Shown piece after piece: positions 8,501 through 17,835 of a DNA stretch of 64,000 nucleotides. Numbering within the stretch: position 1 is the first letter of the stretch; every line of letters begins with the position of its first letter. The position numbers and the translations under genes were made by a program. This DNA is from Acidobacteriota bacterium (lineage in GTDB: Bacteria; Acidobacteriota; Vicinamibacteria; Vicinamibacterales; SCN-69-37). The notes beneath the pieces were generated by a model. That model did not search any database, was not told where the DNA came from, and saw nothing but the letters and a program-made list of their open reading frames with translations. The stretch is taken from contig JADJUS010000022.1 of assembly GCA_016716905.1 (NCBI GenBank), positions 1,723,501 through 1,787,500 on the forward strand. The letters are read 5' to 3'.

Positions 8501-10402
8501 ATGAGTTCGTCCCGCACCGCCCTCGCCGTTGCTGCTCTGACGGCGCTCACCGCCGCGTGCGGCAAGCCCACGCCAGCGCCCGTCGCGGTGACGTTCAACA
8601 AGGACATCGCGCCGATTGTGTTTGCGAACTGCGCCTCCTGCCATCGTCCGGGCGGGGTTGCGCCGTTTTCACTGTTGACGCATGCGGAGGTTGCGGAGCA
8701 CGCCGATGCGATCGCGAAAGCCACCCGCGAAGGGCATATGCCACCGTGGCTGCCCGCGCCTGGGCAGTATCCGATCGTTGGTGACCGGCGGCTGCGGCCG
8801 GAGCAGATTGATGTCATTCAGCGCTGGGCCAAAGAGGGTGCGGTCGAAGGGAACGCCGCAGATCGGCCCGCCACTCCGTCTTTTCCTGACGGGTGGGAGC
8901 TGGGAACGCCAGACGTGATCCTGACCACGGACAAGCCGTACACCGTGCGCGCCGGAGCCGATGACGTGTATCGCAATCTGGTGTTTCGGACGCCGTTGAC
9001 CGACGGCGTGTTCGTGCGTGCGGTGGAGTTCAAGACGAACGGCGCACCCGTGCATCACGCCGTGATTCGTGTCGATCGCACATCGGCATCGCGGCGTCGT
9101 GACGGCACCGATGGGCAGCCGGGGTTCGACGGCATGGCGCTCAGCGTGCTTGACCCAGACGGGCAATTCATCGGCTGGGCGCCGGGCCGCGGGCCTATCG
9201 TGTCGCCCACCACGATGCCCTGGCGGCTGGAGCGCGGCGCCGACGTGGTGGTGGAGTTGCACGTCATCAAGACCGACACGGGCTCCACGTTGCAGCCCAC
9301 AGTCGGCCTGTTCCTGACCACGACGCCGCCGGTGCAGCGGCCGGTGACGGTGCGGTTGGGATCAAAAGCGATCGACATCCCCGCGGGCCAAAGCGACTAC
9401 CTCGTCACCGACACGTATGAGCTGCCTGTGGCCGTGGACCTGCTAAGTGTCTACCCGCACGCACATTTCCTTGGCAAAGAGATGCGCGCCTTCGCGACGT
9501 TGCCGGACGGCTCCGTCAAGTCGCTGCTTCACATTGAGCACTGGGATTTTCACTGGCAGCAAGACTATCGGTACGCATCACCCATTTCGCTGCCGCGAGG
9601 CACGAAGGTGAGCATGCGGTACACCTTCGACAATTCGGCCGCGAATAAACACAACCCCAACACCCCCCCCAAACGGGTGCAAGCCGGACCGAAGGCCACC
9701 GACGAAATGGCGGAACTCGGGCTGCAGCTGCTGACGCAGTCTCCCGCTGATGCATTGAGGCTCGTCCAGGAATTTGATGCGAGGTACAAGCTGGCGAACG
9801 TCGCACTGGGTGAGATTCGCGTGCGCGCCGAACCCGACAATACCGAGTACGTCGGCTTTCTGGGAGGCGCCTACGTGGAGGTGCAACGGTTCGCCGAAGG
9901 CATCGAGCGGCTCGAGAAGGCGATTCGGCTGGGCGACCGCACCTCGGGCACGCGGAACTATCTGGGCGCGGCGATGATGGCGCAGGGCCAGGCTGCCGCT
10001 GCAGTTGAGCACTTCCGCCGGGCCGCCGCACTCGCGCCCAGCGACGAGGTGATGCACTACAACCTCGGAACGGCGCTCAGCGCCCTGAATCGCACCAGCG
10101 AGGCTGAAGCCGCGTTCCGCCGATCGATTGCGGTGAATCCCGACTACGGGGATGCGCACGTGAATCTCGCGGCGATGCTCCTGTCAAAGGGCCGGGCGAA
10201 GGAAGCCATTCCGCATTTCGAGCGAGCCGTGGCGCTCAACCCAGGCTCGGCGGGGATGCACAGCAATCTGGGTGGCGCGCTGGCCTCCATCGGGCGCTAC
10301 CAGGAAGCCATGGTCGAGATCAGGCGCGCGCTCGATCTGGATCCCAATCACGCTCCAGCGCTCGATAACCTCAGGCGCCTGCAGCGGATGGGCATCCGCT
10401 GA
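8501..10402 (+). CDS. Secreted heme/copper-monooxygenase-like protein with TPR repeats
   Basis: A 633-residue protein. It starts with a signal or lipoprotein-type segment ending near AACGK, and has one heme motif CASCH at residues 44-48 in a cytochrome c-like domain. The middle resembles the copper type II ascorbate-dependent monooxygenase fold (HHAVIRVD and YPHAHFLGKEM histidine segments). From about residue 450 come at least four TPR units (EAEAAFRRSIAVNPDYGDAH and relatives). This arrangement occurs in secreted acidobacterial proteins of unknown substrate. The start at 8501 precedes the signal peptide; the frame upstream overlaps the divergent PQQ gene. It heads a plus-strand run with the next four genes. 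Confidence 0.75.
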   Translation: MSSSRTALAVAALTALTAACGKPTPAPVAVTFNKDIAPIVFANCASCHRPGGVAPFSLLTHAEVAEHADAIAKATREGHMPPWLPAPGQYPIVGDRRLRPEQIDVIQRWAKEGAVEGNAADRPATPSFPDGWELGTPDVILTTDKPYTVRAGADDVYRNLVFRTPLTDGVFVRAVEFKTNGAPVHHAVIRVDRTSASRRRDGTDGQPGFDGMALSVLDPDGQFIGWAPGRGPIVSPTTMPWRLERGADVVVELHVIKTDTGSTLQPTVGLFLTTTPPVQRPVTVRLGSKAIDIPAGQSDYLVTDTYELPVAVDLLSVYPHAHFLGKEMRAFATLPDGSVKSLLHIEHWDFHWQQDYRYASPISLPRGTKVSMRYTFDNSAANKHNPNTPPKRVQAGPKATDEMAELGLQLLTQSPADALRLVQEFDARYKLANVALGEIRVRAEPDNTEYVGFLGGAYVEVQRFAEGIERLEKAIRLGDRTSGTRNYLGAAMMAQGQAAAAVEHFRRAAALAPSDEVMHYNLGTALSALNRTSEAEAAFRRSIAVNPDYGDAHVNLAAMLLSKGRAKEAIPHFERAVALNPGSAGMHSNLGGALASIGRYQEAMVEIRRALDLDPNHAPALDNLRRLQRMGIR

Positions 10403-10447
10403 AGCGGCGTGTTACGATCCGCCCGTTCACATCAATCAGGAGTTCTC

Positions 10448-12961
10448 ATGCGCACTGTGCAGCGATTTGTCTTGTGTGGGGCCGTTTTCGCGTTTGTTGC
10501 CTTCGGCTTGCGTGCGGAAACGGGCGCCCGTGAGGCGGCTGACGCGGCCATGGGCTTTGGCGGCGCCGTGATTGTCGGCGACGGCGAAGTGTTCGTGGGC
10601 GAGGCGGCCAACCAGTTCCGGCCCGGACTGGTCTACGTGTACCGAAAGGCGGGCACAGGCTGGCAGGAGGCCGCGGTGCTGCGCAAGCCTGACGCCGCAG
10701 TGGGCGACCGCTTTGGATCTTCACTGGCACTGGACGGTTCCCGGCTCTTTGTCGGCGCCGGGCCTGCGGCCGTGCATCTGTTTGAAAAGCGATCGGGCGC
10801 ATGGACGCACTCGGGCGTCATTGCGAACTCGGCTGTCACCGGCGCCGAAGGCGTGCAGTTTTCCGCGATCGGCGCTGCGGGCGACTGGTTGTTCGTGGGC
10901 CAGCAGGTGATGCTGGGCGGGCGCCGAGGCGGTGGTCCCGGTGCGGCCGCAACAGCGGCGCCGGCACTGCCTGCCGGGAAGGTCTTCGCCTTCAAACGCG
11001 GGGCCGACGGGCAGTACGCGTTTGTCTCCACCCTGACTGCGCCGGATCAGCCGGCCGGTGACGGCTTCGGCGCATCCATCGCCATGTCGGCGTCCTCGGC
11101 GCTGATTGGCGCAGTGGGGCAGAACAACCGCGCCGGCCTGGTGCATGAGTTTGAGCTTGATGCGGCAGGCGCGTGGACGCGCGCACGCAGCTTTACGCCT
11201 CAAGGCGCGGGACCGGCGGACATGTTCGGCACCAGCATCAACTTCAACGGCCAGCAGGCCGTGGTCACTGCGCCTGGCGATGCCGGCGGGTACGGCGCCG
11301 CCTACGTGTGGATGAAAGTGCAGCAGGCCGCTCGAGGCGGCGGTGCCGGTGCGGCCGGCCAGACGCCGCCGGCCGGCGGCAACTTCGTCTGGGCGGAACA
11401 GGCGCGCCTGACGCAGTCGGTGGGAAGCCGCGCCAATGGGTTTGCCAGCGCTGTAGCCGCTGACGATACACAGGTGTGGGTGACCGCCCCACGCGCGGGA
11501 GGCGCCGGCGCCGTGGCCGTGTTCACGCGCGACGCCGCGACAAACACCATCGCCGGGCCCAACATGCTGGTGCCCGCCAATATGGCGCCCAGTGCCAACG
11601 CCGGCCAATCGGTATCGCTTCGTGGCAGCGTGGCGGCCATCGGCGCCACTGGTGTGGGATACGGCGGCGGCGCCGTGATCATCTACGAGCGCGACGCGAG
11701 CGGGGCTTGGGCGGCGCAGCCGATGCTGTCGCCCGCGCTCGACGAATTGCCGGCGCTCCTCGGTGAGGAACGCAAGTGCAACACCCAGGGCAAGGTGGAA
11801 GTGTTTGATTGCGCCAGCACCGAACTGACGGCCTTCCTGCCGCCATCGAAGCTGACGCATGACGGCCACTACATCCAGATGAACGACATCTGGGGATGGA
11901 CCGATTCCCGGACCGGCAAGGAGTGGGCTCTCGTGGGCCGTCGCGACGGTTCGACGTTCGTGGACATGAGCAACGGCACCCGGCCGATCGCGGTGGCCGA
12001 TCTGCCCCTGACCGACGGTGCGCGACCCGCCGCATGGCGCGACATCAAGATCTACAAAGACCACGCCTACATCGTGTCTGACGGCGCGGGTCCCCACGGC
12101 ATGCAGGTGTTCGACCTCACCCGGTTGCGCACGCTCAAGCCGCAGGCCAATGGTCAGCCGGTCAAAGTTGAGTACGACTACCTCTACAAGGAAATCGCCA
12201 GCGCCCACAACATCGTCATCAACGAAGACAGCGGTTACGCGTATTCCGTGGGCTCAAGCGCGGGCGGCACCACCTGTGGCGGTGGTCTCCACATGATCGA
12301 TATCCGCGAGCCGAAGTTGCCGAAGTTCGCCGGTTGTTTCGCTGACAACCAGACCGGTCGCGCCGGTACGGGTTACTCCCACGACGCGCAGTGTGTCACC
12401 TACAAGGGCCCGGACAAGCGCTACAAGGGCCGCGAGATCTGTATCGGGTCGAACGAAAACACGATCTCGATCGCCGATGTGACCGACAAGGCGAATCCGA
12501 AGGCGCTGTCTCGCGCCGGGTATCCCAACGTGGCGTACGCCCATCAAGGCTGGTTGACCGACGACCACACGTACTACTACCTGAATGACGAGGGCGATGA
12601 GACCGGCGGGCTTGTCACAAAAACCCGGACTCTGGTCTGGAACCTGACCGACCTTGAGAATCCGAAGCTCGCAAAGGAACACATGGGCGTAGAGGCGGCG
12701 TCCGATCACAACCTCTACATCCAGGGCGACTACATGTACCAGGCCAACTACCGCTCGGGCCTGCGCATCCTCAACATCAAGGACCGCGAGAATCCCAGAG
12801 AAGTGGCGTACTTCGACACCGCACCCTACACCGATAACGGCGCGGGCTTTAACGGGGCCTGGAGCGTCTTTCCGTTCTTCAAGAGCGGCATCATCATCGT
12901 GAACAGCATCGAACAGGGGCTGTTCCTGGTGCGACCCACCGACCGTCCCGTCCGCCGTTAG
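10448..12961 (+). CDS. Choice-of-anchor B family protein with FG-GAP N-terminal part
   Basis: An 837-residue secreted protein with a signal peptide (MRTVQRFVLCGAVFAFVAFG). Residues about 30-440 form FG-GAP-like beta-propeller repeats (GDRFGSSLALDGSRLFVGA, DGFGASIAMS, DMFGTSINFN). From about residue 450 on is the choice-of-anchor B domain, with HYIQMNDIWGWTD, SAHNIVINEDSGYAY and GYSHDAQCVTYKGP segments. Such proteins are exported and sometimes surface-anchored; no anchor is visible at this C-terminus. Ribosome site CAGGAG lies five bases before the ATG. It follows the heme/TPR gene by 45 bases and probably shares its transcript. Its molecular function is unknown. Confidence 0.78.
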   Translation: MRTVQRFVLCGAVFAFVAFGLRAETGAREAADAAMGFGGAVIVGDGEVFVGEAANQFRPGLVYVYRKAGTGWQEAAVLRKPDAAVGDRFGSSLALDGSRLFVGAGPAAVHLFEKRSGAWTHSGVIANSAVTGAEGVQFSAIGAAGDWLFVGQQVMLGGRRGGGPGAAATAAPALPAGKVFAFKRGADGQYAFVSTLTAPDQPAGDGFGASIAMSASSALIGAVGQNNRAGLVHEFELDAAGAWTRARSFTPQGAGPADMFGTSINFNGQQAVVTAPGDAGGYGAAYVWMKVQQAARGGGAGAAGQTPPAGGNFVWAEQARLTQSVGSRANGFASAVAADDTQVWVTAPRAGGAGAVAVFTRDAATNTIAGPNMLVPANMAPSANAGQSVSLRGSVAAIGATGVGYGGGAVIIYERDASGAWAAQPMLSPALDELPALLGEERKCNTQGKVEVFDCASTELTAFLPPSKLTHDGHYIQMNDIWGWTDSRTGKEWALVGRRDGSTFVDMSNGTRPIAVADLPLTDGARPAAWRDIKIYKDHAYIVSDGAGPHGMQVFDLTRLRTLKPQANGQPVKVEYDYLYKEIASAHNIVINEDSGYAYSVGSSAGGTTCGGGLHMIDIREPKLPKFAGCFADNQTGRAGTGYSHDAQCVTYKGPDKRYKGREICIGSNENTISIADVTDKANPKALSRAGYPNVAYAHQGWLTDDHTYYYLNDEGDETGGLVTKTRTLVWNLTDLENPKLAKEHMGVEAASDHNLYIQGDYMYQANYRSGLRILNIKDRENPREVAYFDTAPYTDNGAGFNGAWSVFPFFKSGIIIVNSIEQGLFLVRPTDRPVRR

Positions 12962-12971
12962 GAGAGTCGTC

Positions 12972-14045
12972 ATGCCCTCGCTTCGTGTTTTTGTGCGCAT
13001 CACGTGCGCGCTTGTCCTGGCTATCACTGCCGGTGTGTCTTCACGCGCCTCGGTTCCCGATCAGACGACAGGCCCTCTCTACGTTTGTGTGCAGGACGAC
13101 GCGAAAATCGCGATTGTGGATATGGCGGCAGGCAAGGTCATCCGGATGATCGACCTGCAGGCGCTCGGGTACCCGGCCACCGCCAAACCTCATTACATCG
13201 TGGTGGAGCCGGACGGCGCGCACTGGTACGTGTCGCTCATCGGCGCAAACCGAGTGGTGAAGTTCAATCGTGCGGGCACGCCGGTGGCGCACTTCGAGAT
13301 GGAGACGCCGGGCATGTTGTCACTGGCCGGCACCAATCAGTTGGTGGTCAGCCGGTCGATGAGCGCGGTGAACCCTCCCAAGCGAGTAGCCGTGATCGAT
13401 CGCGCCACGATGACAGGTTCGGAAATCGACATCCTCTTTCCGCGGCCGCATCCAGTGGCTGTGGCCGGAGGATATGCCTATACGGCGAGCCTGGGTGTGA
13501 ATCAGCTGGCCGCAATCGCGCTGGCCGATGAGAAGGTGGGGATCGTGGACGTGACCGGTCCCACGCACGGCTTCGTGCAGTTTGCGGTGTCGCCCGATCG
13601 ACGGACCCTGGTGGCATCGACGGAAGTCTCAGGCCAGTTGATGGTGTTCGACCTGGTGTCACCCGCAGCCCCTGTGCTCAAGGCGTCTGTGCCCCTCGGC
13701 AAGATGGTGTTTGATCCGGTGTTCACGCCGGACGGCAAGTTTGTGTGGGTGCCGGTCAAGATGGCCAACGAAATCGCCATCGTTGATGCCAGTACGTGGG
13801 CCGTGGTGGCGCGCGTGACCGATCCGGCGTTCATGCAGCCGCATCAGGTGGTGTTTTCCGCTGACGGGCGCACCGCGTTTGTGACCAATAACAACAAGAT
13901 GGATCACATGGCCGACCCAGCCCATGCCGGCCACGTCATGCCCGGCGCCGATGGCACCGCCGCACTCGTGGTGATGGACGTGGCCACACGGAAGGTCACC
14001 AAGACCCTTCCGCTCGGCAAGAACCTGACGGGCATGGGGCGGTAG
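12972..14045 (+). CDS. Secreted YVTN-type beta-propeller protein
   Basis: A 357-residue protein with a signal peptide (residues 1-25, ending near SSRAS) followed by a seven-bladed YVTN/NHL-like propeller: repeated segments of the form V-x-x-D-G-x-x-W-Y-V-S, IAIVDMAAGKVIRMIDL and VVFSADGRTAFVTNN. Such propellers bind proteins or metal/cofactor partners; none is identified. A histidine/methionine-rich stretch near the end (MDHMADPAHAGHVM) could bind copper or another soft metal, which would fit the redox neighbourhood. GGAGAG lies seven bases before the ATG. It sits 10 bases after the preceding gene, in the same operon. Confidence 0.75.
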   Translation: MPSLRVFVRITCALVLAITAGVSSRASVPDQTTGPLYVCVQDDAKIAIVDMAAGKVIRMIDLQALGYPATAKPHYIVVEPDGAHWYVSLIGANRVVKFNRAGTPVAHFEMETPGMLSLAGTNQLVVSRSMSAVNPPKRVAVIDRATMTGSEIDILFPRPHPVAVAGGYAYTASLGVNQLAAIALADEKVGIVDVTGPTHGFVQFAVSPDRRTLVASTEVSGQLMVFDLVSPAAPVLKASVPLGKMVFDPVFTPDGKFVWVPVKMANEIAIVDASTWAVVARVTDPAFMQPHQVVFSADGRTAFVTNNNKMDHMADPAHAGHVMPGADGTAALVVMDVATRKVTKTLPLGKNLTGMGR

Positions 14046-14051
14046 GGCCTG

Positions 14052-15896
14052 ATGCTGGGACGCCGGCGTGTGGTGGCGACGGCGGTCGTCGTAACTGCGG
14101 TTCTGACTCCGCTCGCCGTGTGGTCGCAGTCGGCGGCGCCGGTGCCGTCCATCGCGGGCGTCCGGTTCGAGCGCGCCGTGGCGCCATTCCCGGTGGCGCG
14201 CGCCGATGGCGCAGCGCATGCGCTGCCGTTCCTGGGTGGCCTTGATGTGCCGCGGCCGCAGTTCACCGACATTGACGGCGACGGTGACGCGGACCTCTTC
14301 CTCCAGGAGTACTCGAACAGCTTGTGGTTTTTCGAGAACACCGGTTCTGCCGGCGCGCCCCGGTATGAGTGGCGGACGGATCGCTTTCAGGACATCGACA
14401 CCGCCGAGTGGTTCCGTTTCATTGACCTCGATAACGATGGCGTGATCGATTTGCTGTCCGAATCGCCGGTCAGTCGCATTCGCCACTATCGCAACACAGG
14501 AACAAAGAAGGCGCCGGCGTTTACGCTTGTGGGAGAGTTGCGTGACGGCACCGGCGCGCCGATGTTCATGGATCGCCAGAACATTCCCGCACTGGCCGAC
14601 ATCGATTGTGACGGCCGCCTCGACATGCTGGTGGGACGCGTCGAAGGCGTGGTGGACCGGTACGAAGCCACCGGACCAGGCGTCGCACAATTTGCGCTCA
14701 TCGCCGAGCGCTATGAGGGAATCGAGATCATCGGCGGCATCGGCATGCCGACGACACGCCACGGCGCCAATGCACTCGCGCTGGGCGACTTCGATGCTGA
14801 CGGCGATCAGGATCTGTTCTGGGGCGACTTCTTCGAGCCGGCGATCCTGCTGATCGAAAACGTCGGCAGCACCTGCTCCAACCCGTCGTTCCAGTCGGAG
14901 CCGGTGACCCTGCCGTTTGCGGACGGCGCGCGCACCAGCGGCTACAACGCCCCCGCTCCGGTGGACATGGACGGTGACGGCGACCTCGACTTCTTTATCG
15001 GGGTCATCGGCGGGGCGTTTAATCCGATTCGTACCGGCGAAGACAACTTCTTCTTCTGGGAACGAACAGCGGCGAACGCATTCACCCTGCGCACTAAACG
15101 TTTCCTCGACGGCATCGACCATGGGTCCGACGCCGCGCCGGCATTTGCCGATATCGATGCCGACGGCGACCTCGACCTCATCGTCGGCAGCAAAATTGAT
15201 GCGCAGACCGGGTCGTTCCCGTCGCTGCAGGTCTACCGGAACGACGGCACTCGCACCGCACCTCAATACCGGGCGATGGATGCCGTGCGGTTGGTCGACG
15301 CCTACAATTTCACGCCGGCGGCAGGTGATCTTGATGCCGACGGCGACATTGACCTGATCGTCGGCACCTGGAATCAGGACCTGTTGTTCGTGAGAAACGA
15401 GGGCACGCCGCAGGTGCCCAGATGGGTGCCCGATCCGGCCGGTGCCATCAAGCCACCGAGAGCCAGTCACCTCGCGCCTGCGCTCGGGGATCTCGACAAC
15501 GACGGCGATCTCGATCTCATTGCCGGTCAGGCGAATGGCCTGTTGCTGTTCTACCGGAATACGGGATCCCGTCGGGCGCCCAAATTCACGCTGGTTACCG
15601 ACAAATTGGACGACATCAAAGTTGGCCGGCGCAGCACGCCTGCGCTCATCGATGTGGATGGTGATGGGTTGCTCGATTTGGTGATCGGCCACGAGGATCG
15701 CGGGCCGTTGATGGTGGCGCGAAATGCCGGTTCGCGTACCTCGCCGAAGTTTGTGATGGCCGACCCGCTGCCGATGCCATTGCCGCCGATCTCGGCGCCG
15801 GCCTTCGCCGACGTTGACGGTGATGGCGTGCAGGACCTGCTCGTCGGCACCACAAGCGGCGGCATGCGCTTCTACCGCGGCACCCGCAACCGCTAA
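14052..15896 (+). CDS. Secreted FG-GAP/VCBS repeat protein
   Basis: A 614-residue exported protein with an N-terminal hydrophobic segment and at least eight repeats with the calcium-binding core D-x-D-x-D-G-D-x-D-L (DIDGDGDADLFLQ, DFDADGDQDLFW, DMDGDGDLDFFIG, DLDNDGDLDLIAG). This is an integrin-alpha-like FG-GAP/VCBS propeller, and the repeats show strong internal similarity. It probably acts outside the cytoplasm in binding rather than catalysis. The gene begins six bases after the YVTN gene and belongs to the same run. A very long open frame on the opposite strand is a shadow of the repetitive GAC/GAT codons. Confidence 0.78.
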   Translation: MLGRRRVVATAVVVTAVLTPLAVWSQSAAPVPSIAGVRFERAVAPFPVARADGAAHALPFLGGLDVPRPQFTDIDGDGDADLFLQEYSNSLWFFENTGSAGAPRYEWRTDRFQDIDTAEWFRFIDLDNDGVIDLLSESPVSRIRHYRNTGTKKAPAFTLVGELRDGTGAPMFMDRQNIPALADIDCDGRLDMLVGRVEGVVDRYEATGPGVAQFALIAERYEGIEIIGGIGMPTTRHGANALALGDFDADGDQDLFWGDFFEPAILLIENVGSTCSNPSFQSEPVTLPFADGARTSGYNAPAPVDMDGDGDLDFFIGVIGGAFNPIRTGEDNFFFWERTAANAFTLRTKRFLDGIDHGSDAAPAFADIDADGDLDLIVGSKIDAQTGSFPSLQVYRNDGTRTAPQYRAMDAVRLVDAYNFTPAAGDLDADGDIDLIVGTWNQDLLFVRNEGTPQVPRWVPDPAGAIKPPRASHLAPALGDLDNDGDLDLIAGQANGLLLFYRNTGSRRAPKFTLVTDKLDDIKVGRRSTPALIDVDGDGLLDLVIGHEDRGPLMVARNAGSRTSPKFVMADPLPMPLPPISAPAFADVDGDGVQDLLVGTTSGGMRFYRGTRNR

Positions 15897-15969
15897 AAAT
15901 GTGACCAACGGTCGCCAGTCCATGACCAGCCGCACTTCGACCGGCGGCTAGCGTGGCAGACTGAGGCCC

Positions 15970-17835
15970 ATGTCGGCTGTTGCCCGGTGGATCTGTCCGA
16001 TCGTCATCTCCGCGCTGGCGTGGCACTGCGGCGGAGATCCGCTGGCGCTGCCGCCGCTTGCGGAGGATCCCATCGCGCTGGAAGTGACGGCCATGCGATC
16101 CGCACTGGCCGCCAACGCCGCGAAATCCGAGCCGCTTTGGGAGCAGGTCAGGCCAGGCGCAACGGCCGCGCTCGATCTGGCGCAGCAAGCGCTGGCGGCG
16201 GGCCGCCGCTGGACGGCGCTCGAGAGACTCGCCGCCGCGCGCGCGAACCTGGTGGCGGCGCAGTATGTGGCTGATCGTCCTGCGGAAGCGCGCCGTGACG
16301 TGCCTGGGTTCGAGGCCGAGTGGGTGAGGATGGGTGCCGAGCTCGGGGCATCGACGGATGCGCCAACTGCCAAGGCGTTTGATCGCGTGTACCCGGCGGC
16401 TGCGCGTGCGCTGGCCGAGGCGTCAGCGTTTCAGGTGAAGGTGATGTACGACGCCGGCATCGAGTACGGCCGCGCGACCGACGCCGACAGCGGGCTCTTT
16501 TATGTGGGTTCCGCCCAGGCGCAGCAGCAGTTCGTCGCTTTCGCACGCACCGTGTTGCGAAGCGCCACACCGGCCGTGACCGTGAAAAATCTTTCTGCCG
16601 AGACCGACGCCCTGGAGACGACGCTGCTGGCGTTGTATCGGCCGCCGGTGTCGATCGACCGACACTCGGAGTTCATTGGCGCGAGTTCGGCGCTCAAAGA
16701 GGCAAGAGAGCTGGACGCCGCCGGCCTCCGCTATGGCGCGCTGCAGCGGTATTTGCTCGCCGTGTTACGCACTGCGCTGCTGCGTCCCGCACCGGCGGTG
16801 TCGGAAGGCCCGGCGATTCGCGCGCGGTTGCTCGCGGTCGCACCGCGCCTCAGCGACTTTTCGAGCGACCACACCATCGCGCTCATGTTTCTGGAGCGCG
16901 CGCTCACTGAACTCGATCGCGCCGAACCCACGCCGGCAGCGGTCGGCATCGCGCTGGCTGTGGTGGACGACGTGTTGCCGAAGTACTTCGCCGCCCTCGA
17001 AGCGGCGCCGGCCACGGCAGCGCCGCGCACGCCTCGCGTCACAGTGACATTGGTGCGCTGGCCGTTCACTTGAAACCTCTCTGACCCAGCAGGTCTGCTG
17101 GCACAAAGCGTGGTCAGGACATACGGCACCGATGCGCGGTTCGTCGTGGAGAACTACGGCGAATCGGCGCTGGCGGCCAAGTACGGCGTGAAACGCTACC
17201 CCGCGATCTTCGTCAACGACGTACTGGTGGCCACGCCGAAGGACTTCGGCTTCACCGCCAGTGGTGAAGGAGCCGAACCAGGCCGGTACGCACCGCTCCG
17301 CAAGGCCGAGAGCCACGAGCGCTTCCGGGCCGACCTGACGCGGGTCATCGACCTGCTGATGGCTGGAAAGAAGTCGGACGCATCAGCGCTCGCCGCGCCG
17401 GTGGACAGCGGCGAGCCTGCCGTGATGCCGGCGCTGAACTTCACCGATCTCAACGGACAGCTCGTCCGTCCGCGCGACCTGGCGGGCAAAGTGGTGGTCG
17501 TGGAGTTCTGGGCCACGTGGTGTCCGCCATGCCGTAGCACGCTCGCCTGGCTCGGCGAACTGCAGAAGAAACACGGTGACCGTGTGGTGGTGCTCGCGCT
17601 GGCCGTGGAGTCGGACGAACCGCTGGTCAGGCGCCTGGCATCGGAGCTGAACGTTCCCCTGCGATGGGTGATGCGATCACCGGCGATGCTCGCGGCATTT
17701 GGCGACGTCAGCGTGGTGCCCACGCTGCTGGTGTACGACCCGCGCGGGCGGCTGGCCGGCACCCACTACGGCGCCCCGCCGACGTTGCATCAGGACGCTG
17801 AAGCCACGATCGCGCGCGCACTCACAGCGCGCTGA
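15970..17835 (+). CDS. Predicted selenoprotein: helical domain + Sec thioredoxin fold + TlpA-like thioredoxin
   Basis: Two frames, 15970-17073 and 17110-17835, are in the same phase and separated only by TGA 17071-17073. Read through, they give 621 residues with selenocysteine at position 368. Residues 1-22 look like an export signal (HC-GG end, not a perfect lipobox), and about 30-345 are helix-rich, of no family I recognise. Residues 356-460 form a thioredoxin fold spanning the TGA: strand VTVTLVRWPF, active site T-U-N-L-S (UxxS), a helix, then VKRYPAIFV with the family's cis-proline. Residues about 475-621 are a TlpA-like domain with WCPPC (C518, C521). A bacterial SECIS-type hairpin follows the TGA. 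Without read-through the second half would begin inside a thioredoxin fold and lack its first strand, and no ribosome site precedes its GTG. Alternative: two genes, or a pseudogene with a nonsense mutation. It closes the 8.5-17.8 kb run. Confidence 0.8.
17071..17117 (+). other. Predicted UGA selenocysteine codon and bacterial SECIS hairpin
   Basis: After TGA (17071-17073) come 18 bases and then GGTCT. A perfect 6-bp stem CCAGCA (17086-17091)/TGCTGG (17096-17101) closes the loop GGTC. A second, outer pairing CTGACC/GGTCAG joins 17081-17086 with 17112-17117, competing for one base. In E. coli fdhF, recalled from knowledge, the UGA is likewise followed by 18 bases and the core GCAGGTCTGC; the same ten bases occur here at 17089-17098. 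Two guanines open the loop, as the bacterial SECIS consensus requires. I see no bulged U like the one in fdhF. Confidence 0.78.

Noticed and set aside
10400..10447. A second in-frame TGA pair: the frame of the heme/TPR gene continues after its TGA into the choice-of-anchor B gene
   Set aside because: The second gene has its own ribosome site (CAGGAG) and signal peptide at 10448, no fold spans the TGA, and no SECIS-like hairpin follows it. Same phase is chance.
13659..15935. A 758-codon minus-strand frame opposite the YVTN and FG-GAP genes
   Set aside because: It is produced by the repeated GAC/GAT/GGC codons of the FG-GAP repeats; no recognisable domain or ribosome site.
17110..17835. A separate TlpA-like gene starting at GTG 17110
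   Set aside because: It would start inside a thioredoxin fold and without a ribosome site; the read-through model explains both. Kept as the main alternative to the selenoprotein.
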